Below, one piece after another: positions 35,611 to 47,432 of a stretch of DNA of 56,233 nt. The DNA lies in NCBI GenBank assembly GCA_035310145.1, contig DATGEL010000007.1:1-56233 (forward strand). The letters run 5' to 3'. The DNA comes from Dehalococcoidia bacterium. GTDB lineage: Bacteria > Chloroflexota > Dehalococcoidia > CAUJGQ01. The position numbers and the translations under genes are program-made. Each line of letters begins with the position of its first letter. The first letter of the stretch is position 1. The notes beneath the pieces were generated by a model. The model did not search any database. It was not told the DNA's origin and saw only the letters and a program-made list of their open reading frames with translations.

Positions 35611-36909
35611 CTACGAGGCGACCTCGTCCAATGCGTGTTCGGTGGCGACCAGCGTCGCGGCCAGGTCGTCGTCGCCGTGCGCGGCGGAGCAGTAGACCTT
35701 GCCGCCGTTCAGGAAGACGCCGCGGCGGGTCATCGCCCGGCAGAAGGCGCTCCACACGGCCCCGTTCGCCTCGAGCGTGTCGCGGTAGTCACGGATCGGC
35801 GTGGCCTGCGCGAAGATCTGGAAGATCGGCCCCTCGCCCGGCGCCTGCACGGCGATGCCGCGCCTGCCGAAGGCCGCGGTCATGCCCTGCGCCAGCCGCT
35901 CGCCGTAGGCGTAGAGACGCGGATAGATCGTGGCGCGCTCCCGCTCCAGTACGCGCAGCGTGGCCAGTCCGGCGGCGGCGGAGACGGGGTTGCCGCTGAG
36001 CGTGCCCGTCATCGCCGCGCCGGCGCTCCTGCGCGCCGGGTCGGCGAAGCCCAGCAGGTCGCGCCGCCCGGCGATGGCGCCGCCCGCATAGCCGCCCGCG
36101 ATCACCTTGCCGTAGGTCGCGAGGTCGGGCACGACACCGTAGCGCTCCTGTGCCCCGCCCCAGGCGAAGCGGAAACCGGTGACGACCTCATCGAAGATCA
36201 GCACGATGCCGTGGCGGCGGCAGGTCTCGCGCAGCGCCGCCAGGAAGCCGGGCGCGGGTGGAATCGCCCGCTGGAATGGTTCGACGATCACGGCCGCAAG
36301 CTCGCCGCCGTGGTCGGCGATGATGCCGGTGGCCGTCTCCGCATCGTTGAACGGCGCGATCAGCACCGTCTCCTGCACGGCCCTGGGGATGCCCGCGCTG
36401 TCGGGCAGCGCCGCGGGCCAGGGCGGCGGCTCGGCGGGGGTGCCGCCCATCATGCCGTAGTCGTGGTTGCCGTGATAGCCGCCCTCGAACTTGAGGATCT
36501 TCTCCCGCCCGGTGGCGGCGCGGGCGATGCGCAGGGCGTGGAACGTCGCCTCGGTGCCGGAGCCGACGAAACGCACCTGCTCGGCGCAGGGAATGGCGCT
36601 CACCAGCAGCTCGGCCAGCTCCAGCACCTGGCGGTTCAGGGTGAAGTAGGTCGTGCCCCGCGCCACCTGGGCCTGCACCGCGGCCACGACCTCCGGATGC
36701 GCGTGACCCAGCAGCATCGGTCCGGAGCCGATCACGTAGTCGATGTACTCGCGCCCATCCACGTCCCAGAGGTGCGCGCCCTGCGCACGCTCGACCACGA
36801 AGGCGGTGCCGTCGGGCAACGCCTCGGTGCTGACCGCGCCGCCGGGCAACAGCTCGTGGGCGAGGCGCAGATAGTCCGCCTGTGTGCGTTGGGTTTGCGT
36901 GCTGGTCAT
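35611..36909 (-). CDS. Glutamate-1-semialdehyde 2,1-aminomutase-like class III aminotransferase
   Basis: A 432-residue PLP enzyme from ATG 36909. The substrate and PLP segments are VIGSGPMLLGHAHPEVV, VRFVGSGTEATFHALRIARA, GGYHGNHDY and IFDEVVTGFRFAWGG. The catalytic Lys lies in ATYGKVIAGGYAGGAIAG, and TLSGNPVSAAAGLA follows. Many paralogues of HemL act outside haem synthesis as aminotransferases. Position between a catabolic run and furA gives no haem context, so hemL is not assigned. It is divergent from furA. Confidence 0.88.
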   Translation of the reverse strand: MTSTQTQRTQADYLRLAHELLPGGAVSTEALPDGTAFVVERAQGAHLWDVDGREYIDYVIGSGPMLLGHAHPEVVAAVQAQVARGTTYFTLNRQVLELAELLVSAIPCAEQVRFVGSGTEATFHALRIARAATGREKILKFEGGYHGNHDYGMMGGTPAEPPPWPAALPDSAGIPRAVQETVLIAPFNDAETATGIIADHGGELAAVIVEPFQRAIPPAPGFLAALRETCRRHGIVLIFDEVVTGFRFAWGGAQERYGVVPDLATYGKVIAGGYAGGAIAGRRDLLGFADPARRSAGAAMTGTLSGNPVSAAAGLATLRVLERERATIYPRLYAYGERLAQGMTAAFGRRGIAVQAPGEGPIFQIFAQATPIRDYRDTLEANGAVWSAFCRAMTRRGVFLNGGKVYCSAAHGDDDLAATLVATEHALDEVAS

Positions 36910-37058
36910 GTCGTTCGCTCCACGCGGTTCTCCTGGCAGCGTAGCAGAAGGCCAGCCACGGTTCGCTGCCGACGATGATGGGCGGACGGGGCCACGCTGC
37001 CCGCGGCCGGCCGGTCCAGTGGGGTGTGATAGCGTGAGACGCCGCCACCGGCCAATTC

Positions 37059-37087
37059 TTGACAGGTTCCAAATGACGGCCGATAGT
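37059..37087 (+). promoter_or_regulatory. Near-consensus promoter for furA-katG giving a leaderless furA transcript
   Basis: TTGACA at 37059-37064 is a perfect -35. GATAGT at 37082-37087 is a -10 with four of six matches, and the spacer is exactly 17 bases. Transcription should begin about seven bases later, at or next to the ATG at 37094, leaving no room for a ribosome binding site. The AT-rich stretch around the -35 (AATTCTTGACAGGTT) is a plausible autoregulation site. Confidence 0.7.
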
Positions 37088-37093
37088 GCAGGT

Positions 37094-39903
<2,810 letters not shown>

Positions 39904-39920
39904 CCGGCAGGCAACGGCGT

Positions 39921-39968
39921 TCCGGCAACGCCCACGGCGCGGCGTTCCGCGCCGTGGGCGTTGCCGGA
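39921..39968. terminator. 21-bp perfect hairpin after katG
   Basis: The arms 39921-39941 and 39948-39968 are exact reverse complements with a 6-base GCGTTC loop. The stem is GC-rich and no U-tract follows. It lies 17 bases after the katG stop and probably ends the furA-katG transcript. Confidence 0.85.
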
Positions 39969-40173
39969 CGATCGCACGCCCGACGCCCGCACGGTCTCCA
40001 CCCCACGGGATCGTGGGAGGACGAAGGAGAGGGCTGCGCAGCAATCGAGCGAAGGAGCGCTTGCGGCCGGCGGCACGCGCGGCCATGCTGCTGTACAGAC
40101 GGTTGCGGCCGGGGCCGGCCTGGAGCGACGATGAGCCGCATGCGCTTCGGCGTGTTCCGGGCGCGGGGAGGCG

Positions 40174-41316
40174 ATGATGACGACCACCGGGACCTGGCGC
40201 AATCCCTCGGTCGCGGGCGACACGATCGCCTGGCCGCGCGATCGCGCGATCCCGCCGCAGGGGGCGCCGCTGCCGGCCGGCACCGTCGTCGTCTCGGCCG
40301 ACAGTCACGTGCTGGAAACGTCGGACCTGTGGCGTGGTCGCCTGCCGGCTCGCTTCCAGGACCGCGCGCCGAAGCTCTGGTGGGACGAAGACGGCTTCTC
40401 GCACCTGGAGGCGGAGGGTCGCAACCTCGACGTGCCGGGTCTGAACACGATGCTGGTGGAAGGCCGCGCCGGGATCACCGATACAGGCGCACGGCTCAAG
40501 GACCTGGACGCGGAGGGGGTGGAGAAGGAGATCATCTTCCCGCAGCGCACGCTCTCGCTCGTCAGTCTGCAGGATCTCGAGCTGCGCGCCGCCTGCATGG
40601 ATGCCTACAACGAGTGGCTGGCCGAGTACTGCAAGGCCGCGCCGGACCGCCTCTACGGCGTCGGCATTCTCAACTGGTGGAACCCGGAGGCGGCCGAGGA
40701 CAGCCTGCAGGCGCTGCGGGGCCTGGGCTTCCACGCGATGGAGATCCCTTCGGCGCCGCCGGGCATCTTCTACAACGCGCGGGCGATGGAACCGTTGTGG
40801 GACGCGATCGAGCGCAGCGGCTATCCGATCTCGTTCCACATCGGCGAAAACATTCAAACCAGGGGCGCCGGCGCCCTGGGCATCTTCCAGATGCAGACGT
40901 TCGCGCCGTTCCGGCGGTTGTTCGGGCTGATGGTCTTCGCCGGCATTCTCGAGCGGCACCCGGCGCTGAAGGTCGTCTTCACCGAAGGCGGCATTCACTG
41001 GGTGCCCGCGGCGCTGTTCGACGCCGACCGCATCTACCGCGACTTCGAGTCGGAGATGAAGCCGAAGCTGGCGCGGCTGCCGAGCTTCTACTGGTGGCAG
41101 AACTGCTACGCCACCTTCCAGGAAGACCCGGTCGGACTGCAACTGCTGGATCAGCTCGGGCCGCACAAGGCGCTGTGGGCGAGCGACTACCCGCACCCGG
41201 AGAGCACGCTGGGCTACTCCGCCGCGTCGGTGCGTGCGATCTTCGCGGCCACGAGCGAGGAGAAGGCGAAGGCCGTCGCGGGCGGCAACGCCGTAGACCT
41301 CTGGGATCTTCGCTAA
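40174..41316 (+). CDS. Amidohydrolase-2 family protein
   Basis: A 380-residue protein starting at ATG 40174 (ATG 40177 is equivalent), with GGAGGC upstream. The N-terminal metal motif is atypical, VVVSADSHVLE, as in decarboxylase-like amidohydrolases. FHIGENIQTRG near residue 225, VVFTEGGIHWVP near 268 and ALWASDYPHPEST near 334 form the barrel metal site. These features match the aromatic decarboxylase or hydrolase subgroup (ACMSD-like). It may be co-transcribed with the dienelactone hydrolase gene 97 bases downstream. Confidence 0.9.
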   Translation: MMTTTGTWRNPSVAGDTIAWPRDRAIPPQGAPLPAGTVVVSADSHVLETSDLWRGRLPARFQDRAPKLWWDEDGFSHLEAEGRNLDVPGLNTMLVEGRAGITDTGARLKDLDAEGVEKEIIFPQRTLSLVSLQDLELRAACMDAYNEWLAEYCKAAPDRLYGVGILNWWNPEAAEDSLQALRGLGFHAMEIPSAPPGIFYNARAMEPLWDAIERSGYPISFHIGENIQTRGAGALGIFQMQTFAPFRRLFGLMVFAGILERHPALKVVFTEGGIHWVPAALFDADRIYRDFESEMKPKLARLPSFYWWQNCYATFQEDPVGLQLLDQLGPHKALWASDYPHPESTLGYSAASVRAIFAATSEEKAKAVAGGNAVDLWDLR

Positions 41317-41412
41317 GGCTGGCGCCCCGCTTGCCGCAGAGGCGATCGCGCGCTACACAATGGCGTGGTCCTTGCCCGTTGTGCAGGAAGAGATTCCGGG
41401 GGAGGAAGCACG

Positions 41413-42174
41413 ATGCCGTGGAACCAGTTCCAGACCAACGCCATACCCACGATCACCACGGAGTTCATCAGCATTCGCGGCAACAACGGCGACAGCATCC
41501 ATGCCTATGCCGCGCGCCCCGCGGGCGCCGGTCCGTTTCCCGGCGTGGTGCTGGTCCACCACCTGCCCGGCTGGGATGAGCTCTATCTCGAGTTCACCCG
41601 GCGCTTTGCCCAGCACGGCTTCTCAGCCATCTCCCCGGACCTGTACTGCCGCGAGGGCCACGGCGCGCCCGACGACGTGGCGGCGAAGGTGCGCGGCGCG
41701 GGCGGCGTGGCGGATGCGCAGGTGGTAGGCGACTGCGTGGGCGCCATGCAGCACCTCAAGGCGCAGGCCGGCAGCAACGGCAAGGTCGGGATCATCGGCA
41801 GCTGCTCGGGCGGGCGTCACGCCTATGTTGTGGCCTGCAGCTCGCGCGCCTTCGATGCCGTGGTGGACCTGTGGGGCGGTCGCGTGGTGCAGGACGAGCT
41901 GACGGAGAAGCAGCCCGTCTCGCCGGTGACGATGACGAAGGATCTCAACTGTCCGGTGCTGGGCATTTTCGGCAACGACGATCAGGCGCCCTCGCCGGCA
42001 CAGGTGGACCAGCACGAGGCCGAGCTCAAACAGCACGGCAAGAACTACGAGTTCCACCGCTATGATGGCGCCGGCCACGGCATCTGGTACTACAGCTTCC
42101 CGCTCTATCGCCCGCAGCAGGCGATGGACAGCTGGGGCAAGGTGCTTGACTTCTTCGAGAAGAACCTGCGCTGA
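41413..42174 (+). CDS. Dienelactone hydrolase family protein
   Basis: A 253-residue alpha/beta hydrolase from ATG 41413, with GGAGGAAG upstream. The nucleophile elbow is GSCSGG near residue 133 with Cys as in dienelactone hydrolase. The catalytic Asp is in FGNDDQAPSP near 194 and the His in GAGHGIWYY near 223. VLVHHLPGWDELYLE is the oxyanion-side strand. The family opens lactone rings such as dienelactone in aromatic degradation. It follows an amidohydrolase gene, consistent with ring-cleavage product processing. Confidence 0.9.
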   Translation: MPWNQFQTNAIPTITTEFISIRGNNGDSIHAYAARPAGAGPFPGVVLVHHLPGWDELYLEFTRRFAQHGFSAISPDLYCREGHGAPDDVAAKVRGAGGVADAQVVGDCVGAMQHLKAQAGSNGKVGIIGSCSGGRHAYVVACSSRAFDAVVDLWGGRVVQDELTEKQPVSPVTMTKDLNCPVLGIFGNDDQAPSPAQVDQHEAELKQHGKNYEFHRYDGAGHGIWYYSFPLYRPQQAMDSWGKVLDFFEKNLR

Positions 42175-42403
42175 GCGGTGGGCGGCGGCGCCCGGCGCGG
42201 CCACGCCGGTGGCGGACTTTGCCGTCCCGCCGCATCGTAGTGGGGCGGCATTGATTGCGCCCGCCGCCGACGAATTGCGGGTCAGGTGAGCAAGGCGCCT
42301 TGGGAACGCCCGCTTGAGACAGCGTACGGAGCGGCGTCCACGGGCCAACCGTGGACGCCGCCTGCATCGTCACTCGGCGCGGGAAACCTCGCCGCCGGCC
42401 GGG

Positions 42404-42475
42404 CTCCGCGACCAGGATTCGAACCTGGAACCCATCGGTTAACAGCCGATTGCTCTACCGTTGAGCTATCGCGGA
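42404..42475 (-). tRNA. tRNA-Asn (anticodon GTT)
   Basis: A 72-base cloverleaf. The acceptor is TCCGCGA/TCGCGGA, the D-arm GCTC/GAGC, the anticodon stem ATCGG/CCGAT with loop CTGTTAA (anticodon GTT) and the T-arm CCAGG-TTCGAAT-CCTGG. The discriminator is G. CCA is not encoded. Confidence 0.95.
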
Positions 42476-42529
42476 AGGTGTCAACCGCGGCCGCGCGGCG
42501 CGACCACGCTGCCGATTTTAGCACAGCGC

Positions 42530-43900
42530 TCAGAGGGCGGCAAACGCCGTGCGCGCCGCCAGCCGCCCGCGCCCGGCCGCCTCGCTCGGCCGCGAACCGT
42601 CGAACACGACCTCGCCGCGCGAGAGGGTGAGCAGGGGCCAGCCCGTGACGGAGAAGCCTTCGTAGACCTCGAAATCCTGCGCCGAGTGCATCTCTTCGGC
42701 GCGAATCGTGCGCGTGCGCTGCGGATCCCAGACCACGAGGTCGGCGTCTGCGCCGGGCGCGATCGTGCCTTTGCGCGGATAGAGGCCCATCAACCGCGCC
42801 GGGTTGGTGGAGATCAGGCTGACGAAGCGCTCTAAACTGATGCGTCCTTGCACCACGCCGTGGCTGAAGAGCATCGGCAGCAGCGTCTCCAGGTTCGACA
42901 TGCCCGCGGGCACCGTGGCGAAGGTGTGCTGCGGATCCTGCTTGATCGCCCTGCTCCAGCCGACGTGGTCCGTGGCCACGACGTGGACATCGCCGGCCGC
43001 CAGCGCCCGCCACATCGCCGCCACGTCCGCGTCGTCGCGCAGCGGCGGCTGGCCGACGTAGAGGGCGCCGTCGGCCTGCGCGTAGGCGTCCTCGGTCAGG
43101 TAGAGATAGATCGGCCGCGTCTCGACGTACACGCGCTGCCCGTCCCGCCGCGCCGCCCGCGCCGCGTCCACGGCAGCCTCGCAGGAGACATGCACGATGT
43201 ACGCGGGCACGTTCGCCGTGCGGGCCAGGTGCAGCGCGTGCTGCGTCGCGCTGACTTCGGCTTCGCGCGGGCGGCTGGCCGGGTAGTTTTCGACGCCCGT
43301 CTTGCCCTGCTCGATCAGCAGGTTGGAGCAGTAGTCGATGATCGCGCGGTCCTCGCAGTGGATCATCGCCAGGCCGCCCGCCGCGCCGACCGACGCCAGC
43401 GCCCGCAGATACTCCGGCAGACGCCGCTCGAACGAGGCGATCACGGTAAAGAACTTGAAGCTAGGAAAGCCCTCGGCTACCAGCTCCCGGATCTCCGCCA
43501 GCGCCGCCTCGCTGGGGTCGTAGATCACTGGGTGGAAGCTGAAGTCGATCACGCTCAGTTCGCGCCCGGCTTTGAGCGCCGCCTCGACGGCCGGGCGCAG
43601 CGGCTGGCCGCGCTCTTGATAGGCGAAGTCGCAGATCGTGGTGACGCCGCCCGCCGCGGCCGCGCGGGTGCCGCTGTAGAGGTCGTCGGCGCGGCGGTGT
43701 CCGGTCATGCCCGCCTGGTTGAGGTGTACGTGTGGGTCGATGCCGCCGGGCAGCACGTACATGTCCGTGGCGTCGATCTCGCGGGCGGCGCGTTCCATCT
43801 GGCCGCCGACCTGCGCGATGCGCTCGCCCTCGACGCCGACGTCCGCCCGCGCGGTGCCCGCCGCCGTGACCACGGTGCCGTTGCGAATCACCAGATCCAT
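42530..43900 (-). CDS. Dihydropyrimidinase/D-hydantoinase
   Basis: A 456-residue cyclic amidohydrolase starting MDLVIRNGTVVTAAGTARAD. The metal site begins GGIDPHVHLN near residue 53. The carboxylated Lys is probably in FPSFKFFTVIA near 148, with MIHCED and YIVHVSC for the His ligands. DHVGW near 313 carries the late Asp. SNLETLLPMLFSHGV is characteristic of the dihydropyrimidinase family. The enzyme opens hydantoin or dihydropyrimidine rings. It follows the SDR gene by 21 bases on the same strand. Confidence 0.93.
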   Translation of the reverse strand: MDLVIRNGTVVTAAGTARADVGVEGERIAQVGGQMERAAREIDATDMYVLPGGIDPHVHLNQAGMTGHRRADDLYSGTRAAAAGGVTTICDFAYQERGQPLRPAVEAALKAGRELSVIDFSFHPVIYDPSEAALAEIRELVAEGFPSFKFFTVIASFERRLPEYLRALASVGAAGGLAMIHCEDRAIIDYCSNLLIEQGKTGVENYPASRPREAEVSATQHALHLARTANVPAYIVHVSCEAAVDAARAARRDGQRVYVETRPIYLYLTEDAYAQADGALYVGQPPLRDDADVAAMWRALAAGDVHVVATDHVGWSRAIKQDPQHTFATVPAGMSNLETLLPMLFSHGVVQGRISLERFVSLISTNPARLMGLYPRKGTIAPGADADLVVWDPQRTRTIRAEEMHSAQDFEVYEGFSVTGWPLLTLSRGEVVFDGSRPSEAAGRGRLAARTAFAAL

Positions 43901-43921
43901 CGTCTCGTCCCGTCGTACGCG

Positions 43922-44710
43922 TCAGGCCCGCGGGCCGGCCGTGAAGTCCTTGTAGTCCTCGCGCAGCTCGCCGATCGTGACGATGCGGCCGCTGTAGCGG
44001 TCGCCGTGCGCCAGGATCCAGAGCACGGCCTCGCCCATGATCTCCGGCTGCTCCCAGTCGGAGGTGTCGATGCCGGGGCTGTTGAAGACGTAGCCCTCGG
44101 TCACGACCGACAGCTCCAGCATCAGGTCCGCCACGCTGATGCGGTCGGGCTTGAACTCCTCGGCGGCGGTCAGCGAGAGGCGATCCATCGCCGCCTTCGA
44201 GGCGGAATACGCGGCGTGGTCGACCCAAGCCCGCCGCGCCGCGCCGGAGGAGATGTTGATGATGTGGCTCGGCGCCGCGGCGCGCAGCAGCGGCAGGAAG
44301 TGCCGCATCATCATGTACGGCCCGTGCACGTTGACCTCGAAGCAGCGCTGCCAGAGGCGCAACGGCAGCGCCTCGACCGAGCCGACGGCGCTGATGGCGG
44401 CGTTGTTGATCAGCACATCGCAGCGGCCGAAACGCTCGGCGGTGACGCGGGCGCAGTCGGCCACGTCGGCTTCCTTCGCCACGTCGCCCGCGACGACGGC
44501 AACCTCGGCGCCCGCCGCGCGGCGCTCGCCGGCGGTGTGCTCGATCGTGCCCGGCAGGCGGCCGGGATGCGCCTCCGTGCTGCGCGCCATCAGCACCAGC
44601 CTGGCGCCACGCTCGGCCAGCATCTTCGCGATCACCCGGCCGATGCCGCGGCTCGCGCCGGTGACGACGACCACCTTGCCCCGCACGTCCGCCTCGCGGT
44701 TCTGCGCCAT
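43922..44710 (-). CDS. Short-chain dehydrogenase/reductase
   Basis: A 262-residue Rossmann enzyme from ATG 44710 with AGGAGGTG upstream. The cofactor loop is VTGASRGIGRVIA near residues 16-28. NNAA, INISSG and the catalytic YSASK motif near 165 are present. The C-terminus (VLWILAHGDRYSGRIVTIGEL) is slightly divergent but complete. The family reduces or oxidises hydroxyl/keto groups with NAD(P). It lies upstream of the hydantoinase and divergent from an amidohydrolase gene. Confidence 0.92.
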   Translation of the reverse strand: MAQNREADVRGKVVVVTGASRGIGRVIAKMLAERGARLVLMARSTEAHPGRLPGTIEHTAGERRAAGAEVAVVAGDVAKEADVADCARVTAERFGRCDVLINNAAISAVGSVEALPLRLWQRCFEVNVHGPYMMMRHFLPLLRAAAPSHIINISSGAARRAWVDHAAYSASKAAMDRLSLTAAEEFKPDRISVADLMLELSVVTEGYVFNSPGIDTSDWEQPEIMGEAVLWILAHGDRYSGRIVTIGELREDYKDFTAGPRA

Positions 44711-44907
44711 CGCCCGCACCTCCTGCTTTGACCGCGGCACGGCGTTCGCAGCCATGCGTCGCCCATTGTGGCGCATCCGCGCGCTGCCGGCCAGTCAGGG
44801 CCGTCGCCGCAGGACCGCCTGCATTGACCGCCTGCCGCCCGCCGGGGTTAACTGAAGCCGTCGCGCGGCGCACCGCGTCGCGACACACACTCGGGCGGAG
44901 GCGGAGC

Positions 44908-45912
44908 GTGCCGGTCATCGATGTGCACAACCACTACACCACCGTGCCGGCGGCGCTGAACGTCTACCGCGCCGGCCAAATCAGCGGCAGCAACCAGCCC
45001 CGCCCGTTCAAATCCAGCAGCATCAGCGACGAGGCGATCGTCGCCTCGGTTAAGGACAAGCAGATCGCGCACATGGCGATGAAGGGGATCGACCGGCTGA
45101 TCTTTTCGCCGCAGGCCGGCGCCATGGGCCACCAGTTCGGCGACGAGAAGGTCAGCCGCTACTGGACGCAGGCCTGCAACGATCTGATCCACCGCGTCTG
45201 CGCGCTCTTCCCCGACAAGCTGTCGCCCTCCTGCCAGTTGCCGCAGTCGCCGGGCGTGCCGCCCGAACGCTGGCTGGACGAGCTGGAGCTCCGCGTCAAG
45301 GAGCAGGGCTTCGTCGCCTGCAACGTCAATCCGGACATCTCCGGCGGGGCGCCGCCGTTCACGCCATCGATGGCGGACGAATGGTGGTACCCCCTCTACG
45401 ACAAGCTGCAGGACCTGGACGTGCCCGGCCACGTCCACGTCAGCGCCACGCTCAACCCGGCGTTTCATATGAACGGCTCGCACTACATCGCCTGGCATCA
45501 CAGCGCCGCCTTCGAGATTATGTGGGCGGCCGAGCGCCTTTTCCGCGACTTCCCGCGGCTCAAGCTGGTGATGTCGCACGGCGGCGGGGCCATGCTCTTG
45601 CAGCACAACCGCATCCGCTCGCTGTTCGAGGCGGCGGGGCGGGACTACGACTCGGCCGTCAAAAAGGTTACCTGGGACATGGCCGTCTACGAGCAGGAGA
45701 CGATGGCGACGATGGTGCGCATCGCCGGCGCCGACAACTTGATGTTCGCCACGGAGATGTGGGGCACGGCGAACACGATCGACCCCAAGACGGGCAAGTA
45801 CTTCGACGACACGCTGGGCATGGTGAAGGCGCTCGGCCTGAGCGCGGAGGACGAGCACAAGCTGCTGGAAGGCAATGCCCGCAGGCTCTACAGCCGCGCC
45901 AGGTTCGACTGA
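44908..45912 (+). CDS. Amidohydrolase-2 family protein
   Basis: A 334-residue protein starting at GTG 44908 with GGAGGCGGA upstream. The start motif VIDVHNHYTTVPAAL carries the His pair. HVSATLNPAFHM and HHSAAFEIMWAAERLF are mid-barrel segments, LVMSHGGGAMLLQHNR near residue 225 contains the later His, and ADNLMFATEMWGTANTID holds the C-terminal acidic site. It resembles OMA hydrolase and gamma-resorcylate-decarboxylase-type proteins. It is followed by an aldolase gene, a pairing known from protocatechuate 4,5-cleavage pathways, though here only by analogy. Confidence 0.9.
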   Translation: MPVIDVHNHYTTVPAALNVYRAGQISGSNQPRPFKSSSISDEAIVASVKDKQIAHMAMKGIDRLIFSPQAGAMGHQFGDEKVSRYWTQACNDLIHRVCALFPDKLSPSCQLPQSPGVPPERWLDELELRVKEQGFVACNVNPDISGGAPPFTPSMADEWWYPLYDKLQDLDVPGHVHVSATLNPAFHMNGSHYIAWHHSAAFEIMWAAERLFRDFPRLKLVMSHGGGAMLLQHNRIRSLFEAAGRDYDSAVKKVTWDMAVYEQETMATMVRIAGADNLMFATEMWGTANTIDPKTGKYFDDTLGMVKALGLSAEDEHKLLEGNARRLYSRARFD

Positions 45913-46080
45913 TCGAAGCCCGCTGCGCCGCGATCGCTCGTACCGGCCCTCGCCGCGCGGGCGAGGAAAGGCAACCGCAGCGGCGCAGGGCATGTGCCTT
46001 TCGCGCTGCCGGCCACGGCGATCGGGGCGCCCGCACACCAATTGTCCCAGGCAAGTCGCGACAAGGCAGGAGGGCGAGGC

Positions 46081-46944
46081 ATGAGCGAGATTCCGCGGCT
46101 CAACGGCGTGATCGCCGCGCTGGAGGCGGGCAAACCCGCGTTCACCACCTTCACGCCGCCAGACGTGGAGAGCGCTATCGCCCTCTCGCAGGCCGACTAC
46201 GACGGCATCGTCTTCGAGATGGAGCACAACCCCTACGACGTGCGCGCCCTGCGCGACTGCCTGCAGTACATGCTCAACCGTCGCCAGATCGTCAGCGGCG
46301 GCTCGCTGGCGCCGCGGGTCACGCCGATCGTGCGTATACCGCCGAACGGCGTGGAGCAGAACTCGTGGGTGGCGAAGCAGGTGCTCGACCTCGGCGTCTA
46401 CGGCGTCGTCTGGCCGCACGTCGGCACGGTGGAAGAGGCGCGCAGCGCCGTTTCAGCGTGTCGCTACCCCCGCCCGCCGGAGTCATCACTCTACGATCCG
46501 CCCGGCCTGCGCGGCGACGCGCCCAACGCCGCCGCCCGCTACTGGGGATTGACGCAGCAGGAGTATTACAGCCGCGCCGACGTCTGGCCGCTCGCGCCGC
46601 TTGGTGAAATCCTGGCGATCATCATGATCGAAGAGGTGCGGGCGATCGATAACCTGCCGCGCATCCTCAAAGAGGTGCCTGGGATCGGCGTGATCCTGAT
46701 CGGCGAGGGCGACCTCTCGCAGGAGCTGGGCCACCCGCGCCAGTACGAGCACCCGGCCGTGCAGGAGGCGATCGGCCGTATCGTGCAGGTCTGCAAGGAC
46801 CACAACGTGCCGGTCGGCCATCCGCACGTGGACGAGAAGAACGTCGAGCGAATCCTTGAGCAAGGATTCCGCTTCCTGATGCCAGCGCCGGTGCGCAGCT
46901 ACGGCGGGCTGGCGAAGGGCCGCCAATTGGCCGGACGCGGCTGA
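46081..46944 (+). CDS. HpcH/HpaI aldolase family protein
   Basis: A 287-residue member of the HpcH/HpaI (citrate lyase/DHDG aldolase) family from ATG 46081, with AGGAGGGCGAGG upstream. LEAGKPAFTTFTPPDVE, GIVFEMEHNPYD (acidic catalytic region), VTPIVRIPPNG and GVYGVVWPHVGT are family segments. IIMIEEVRAIDNL and ILIGEGDLSQELGHP near 195-215 contain the metal-binding Glu and Asp. The class II pyruvate aldolases cleave 4-hydroxy-2-oxo acids. It lies 168 bases after the amidohydrolase. Confidence 0.9.
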   Translation: MSEIPRLNGVIAALEAGKPAFTTFTPPDVESAIALSQADYDGIVFEMEHNPYDVRALRDCLQYMLNRRQIVSGGSLAPRVTPIVRIPPNGVEQNSWVAKQVLDLGVYGVVWPHVGTVEEARSAVSACRYPRPPESSLYDPPGLRGDAPNAAARYWGLTQQEYYSRADVWPLAPLGEILAIIMIEEVRAIDNLPRILKEVPGIGVILIGEGDLSQELGHPRQYEHPAVQEAIGRIVQVCKDHNVPVGHPHVDEKNVERILEQGFRFLMPAPVRSYGGLAKGRQLAGRG

Positions 46945-46953
46945 TGCAGGGAC

Positions 46954-46981
46954 GCCGGCGGCTCAGCGCTAAACCGCCGGC
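46954..46981. terminator. Hairpin after the HpcH gene
   Basis: GCCGGCGG (46954-46961) and CCGCCGGC (46974-46981) pair around a 12-base loop ten bases after the stop. No U-tract is seen. Confidence 0.5.
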
Positions 46982-47023
46982 GGCTGCGAGCCCAGCGGCA
47001 GAAGCCGCGCTGCAGGAGACGCG

Positions 47024-47095
47024 ATGAGCGCCGCTGCCTCCCGCCCGCCGCTGCGCGATGCCTTCCGCGCGCTGAACACGCCGAACTTCCGCTGA
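47024..47095 (+). pseudogene. Truncated N-terminus of an MFS transporter
   Basis: ATG 47024 has a good ribosome binding site (AGGAGA four bases upstream) and runs only 23 codons to a TGA. The product ends FRALNTPNFR, which matches the start of major facilitator permeases (ALRxPNFRxFW, just before helix 1). The remainder of the gene is missing. The next base pairs belong to a transposase fragment. This is the scar of an insertion followed by deletion. Confidence 0.65.
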
Positions 47096-47096
47096 C

Positions 47097-47387
47097 GAGG
47101 CCTCTCTCGTCTCCAGCTTGCCGTGCCGCGCCGGCACGGCCGCGCAGTTGCAACAGCTCTGGCGGGGCCACTGGGGGATTGAGAACCGCCTGCCCTGGGT
47201 CCGCGATGTGACCCAGGGCGAAGAACGCTTTCAGGTGCGCACCGGCAGCGGCCCCCAAGGGCTCGCGGCCGTGCGCAGCACGGTTATCGGCGTCCTGCGC
47301 CGCGCCGGCCACGCGAATATCGCCGCCGCTCTGCGCACCTGTGCCGGCAAGCCGGAACGCGCCCTCCGCTTGCTTGGCCAACTATGA
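47097..47387 (+). mobile_element. ISAs1-family transposase C-terminal remnant
   Basis: The frame from 47097 to the TGA ending at 47387 encodes about 96 residues that match the C-terminus of ISAs1-family DDE transposases: LVSSLPCRAGTAAQLQQL, then WRGHWGIENRLPWVRDVTQG, where Glu of HWGIEN is the last DDE residue, and FQVRTGSGPQGLAAVRST. The catalytic Asp residues and the 5' two thirds of the element are missing. No start codon of its own or terminal repeat is visible. It abuts the truncated MFS gene, so the junction records an insertion and loss. Confidence 0.85.
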
Positions 47388-47402
47388 AAAGACCCGGGGT
47401 CC

Positions 47403-47430
47403 CCTGTCGCCTGTCGCCTGTCGCCTATCG
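47403..47430. repeat. Four-unit heptamer tandem repeat (CCTGTCG)n
   Basis: Three perfect CCTGTCG units followed by one CCTATCG (47403-47430). The array stops two bases before a TACAAT -10-like box at 47433-47438 that precedes the LLM gene at 47486. The repeat therefore occupies the place of the -35 and spacer. Confidence 0.85.
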
Positions 47431-47432
47431 GC

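Noticed and set aside
42848-44731. A 627-codon plus-strand open frame
   Set aside because: It lies opposite the hydantoinase and SDR genes and its product is low-complexity Arg/Ala/Val with no fold.
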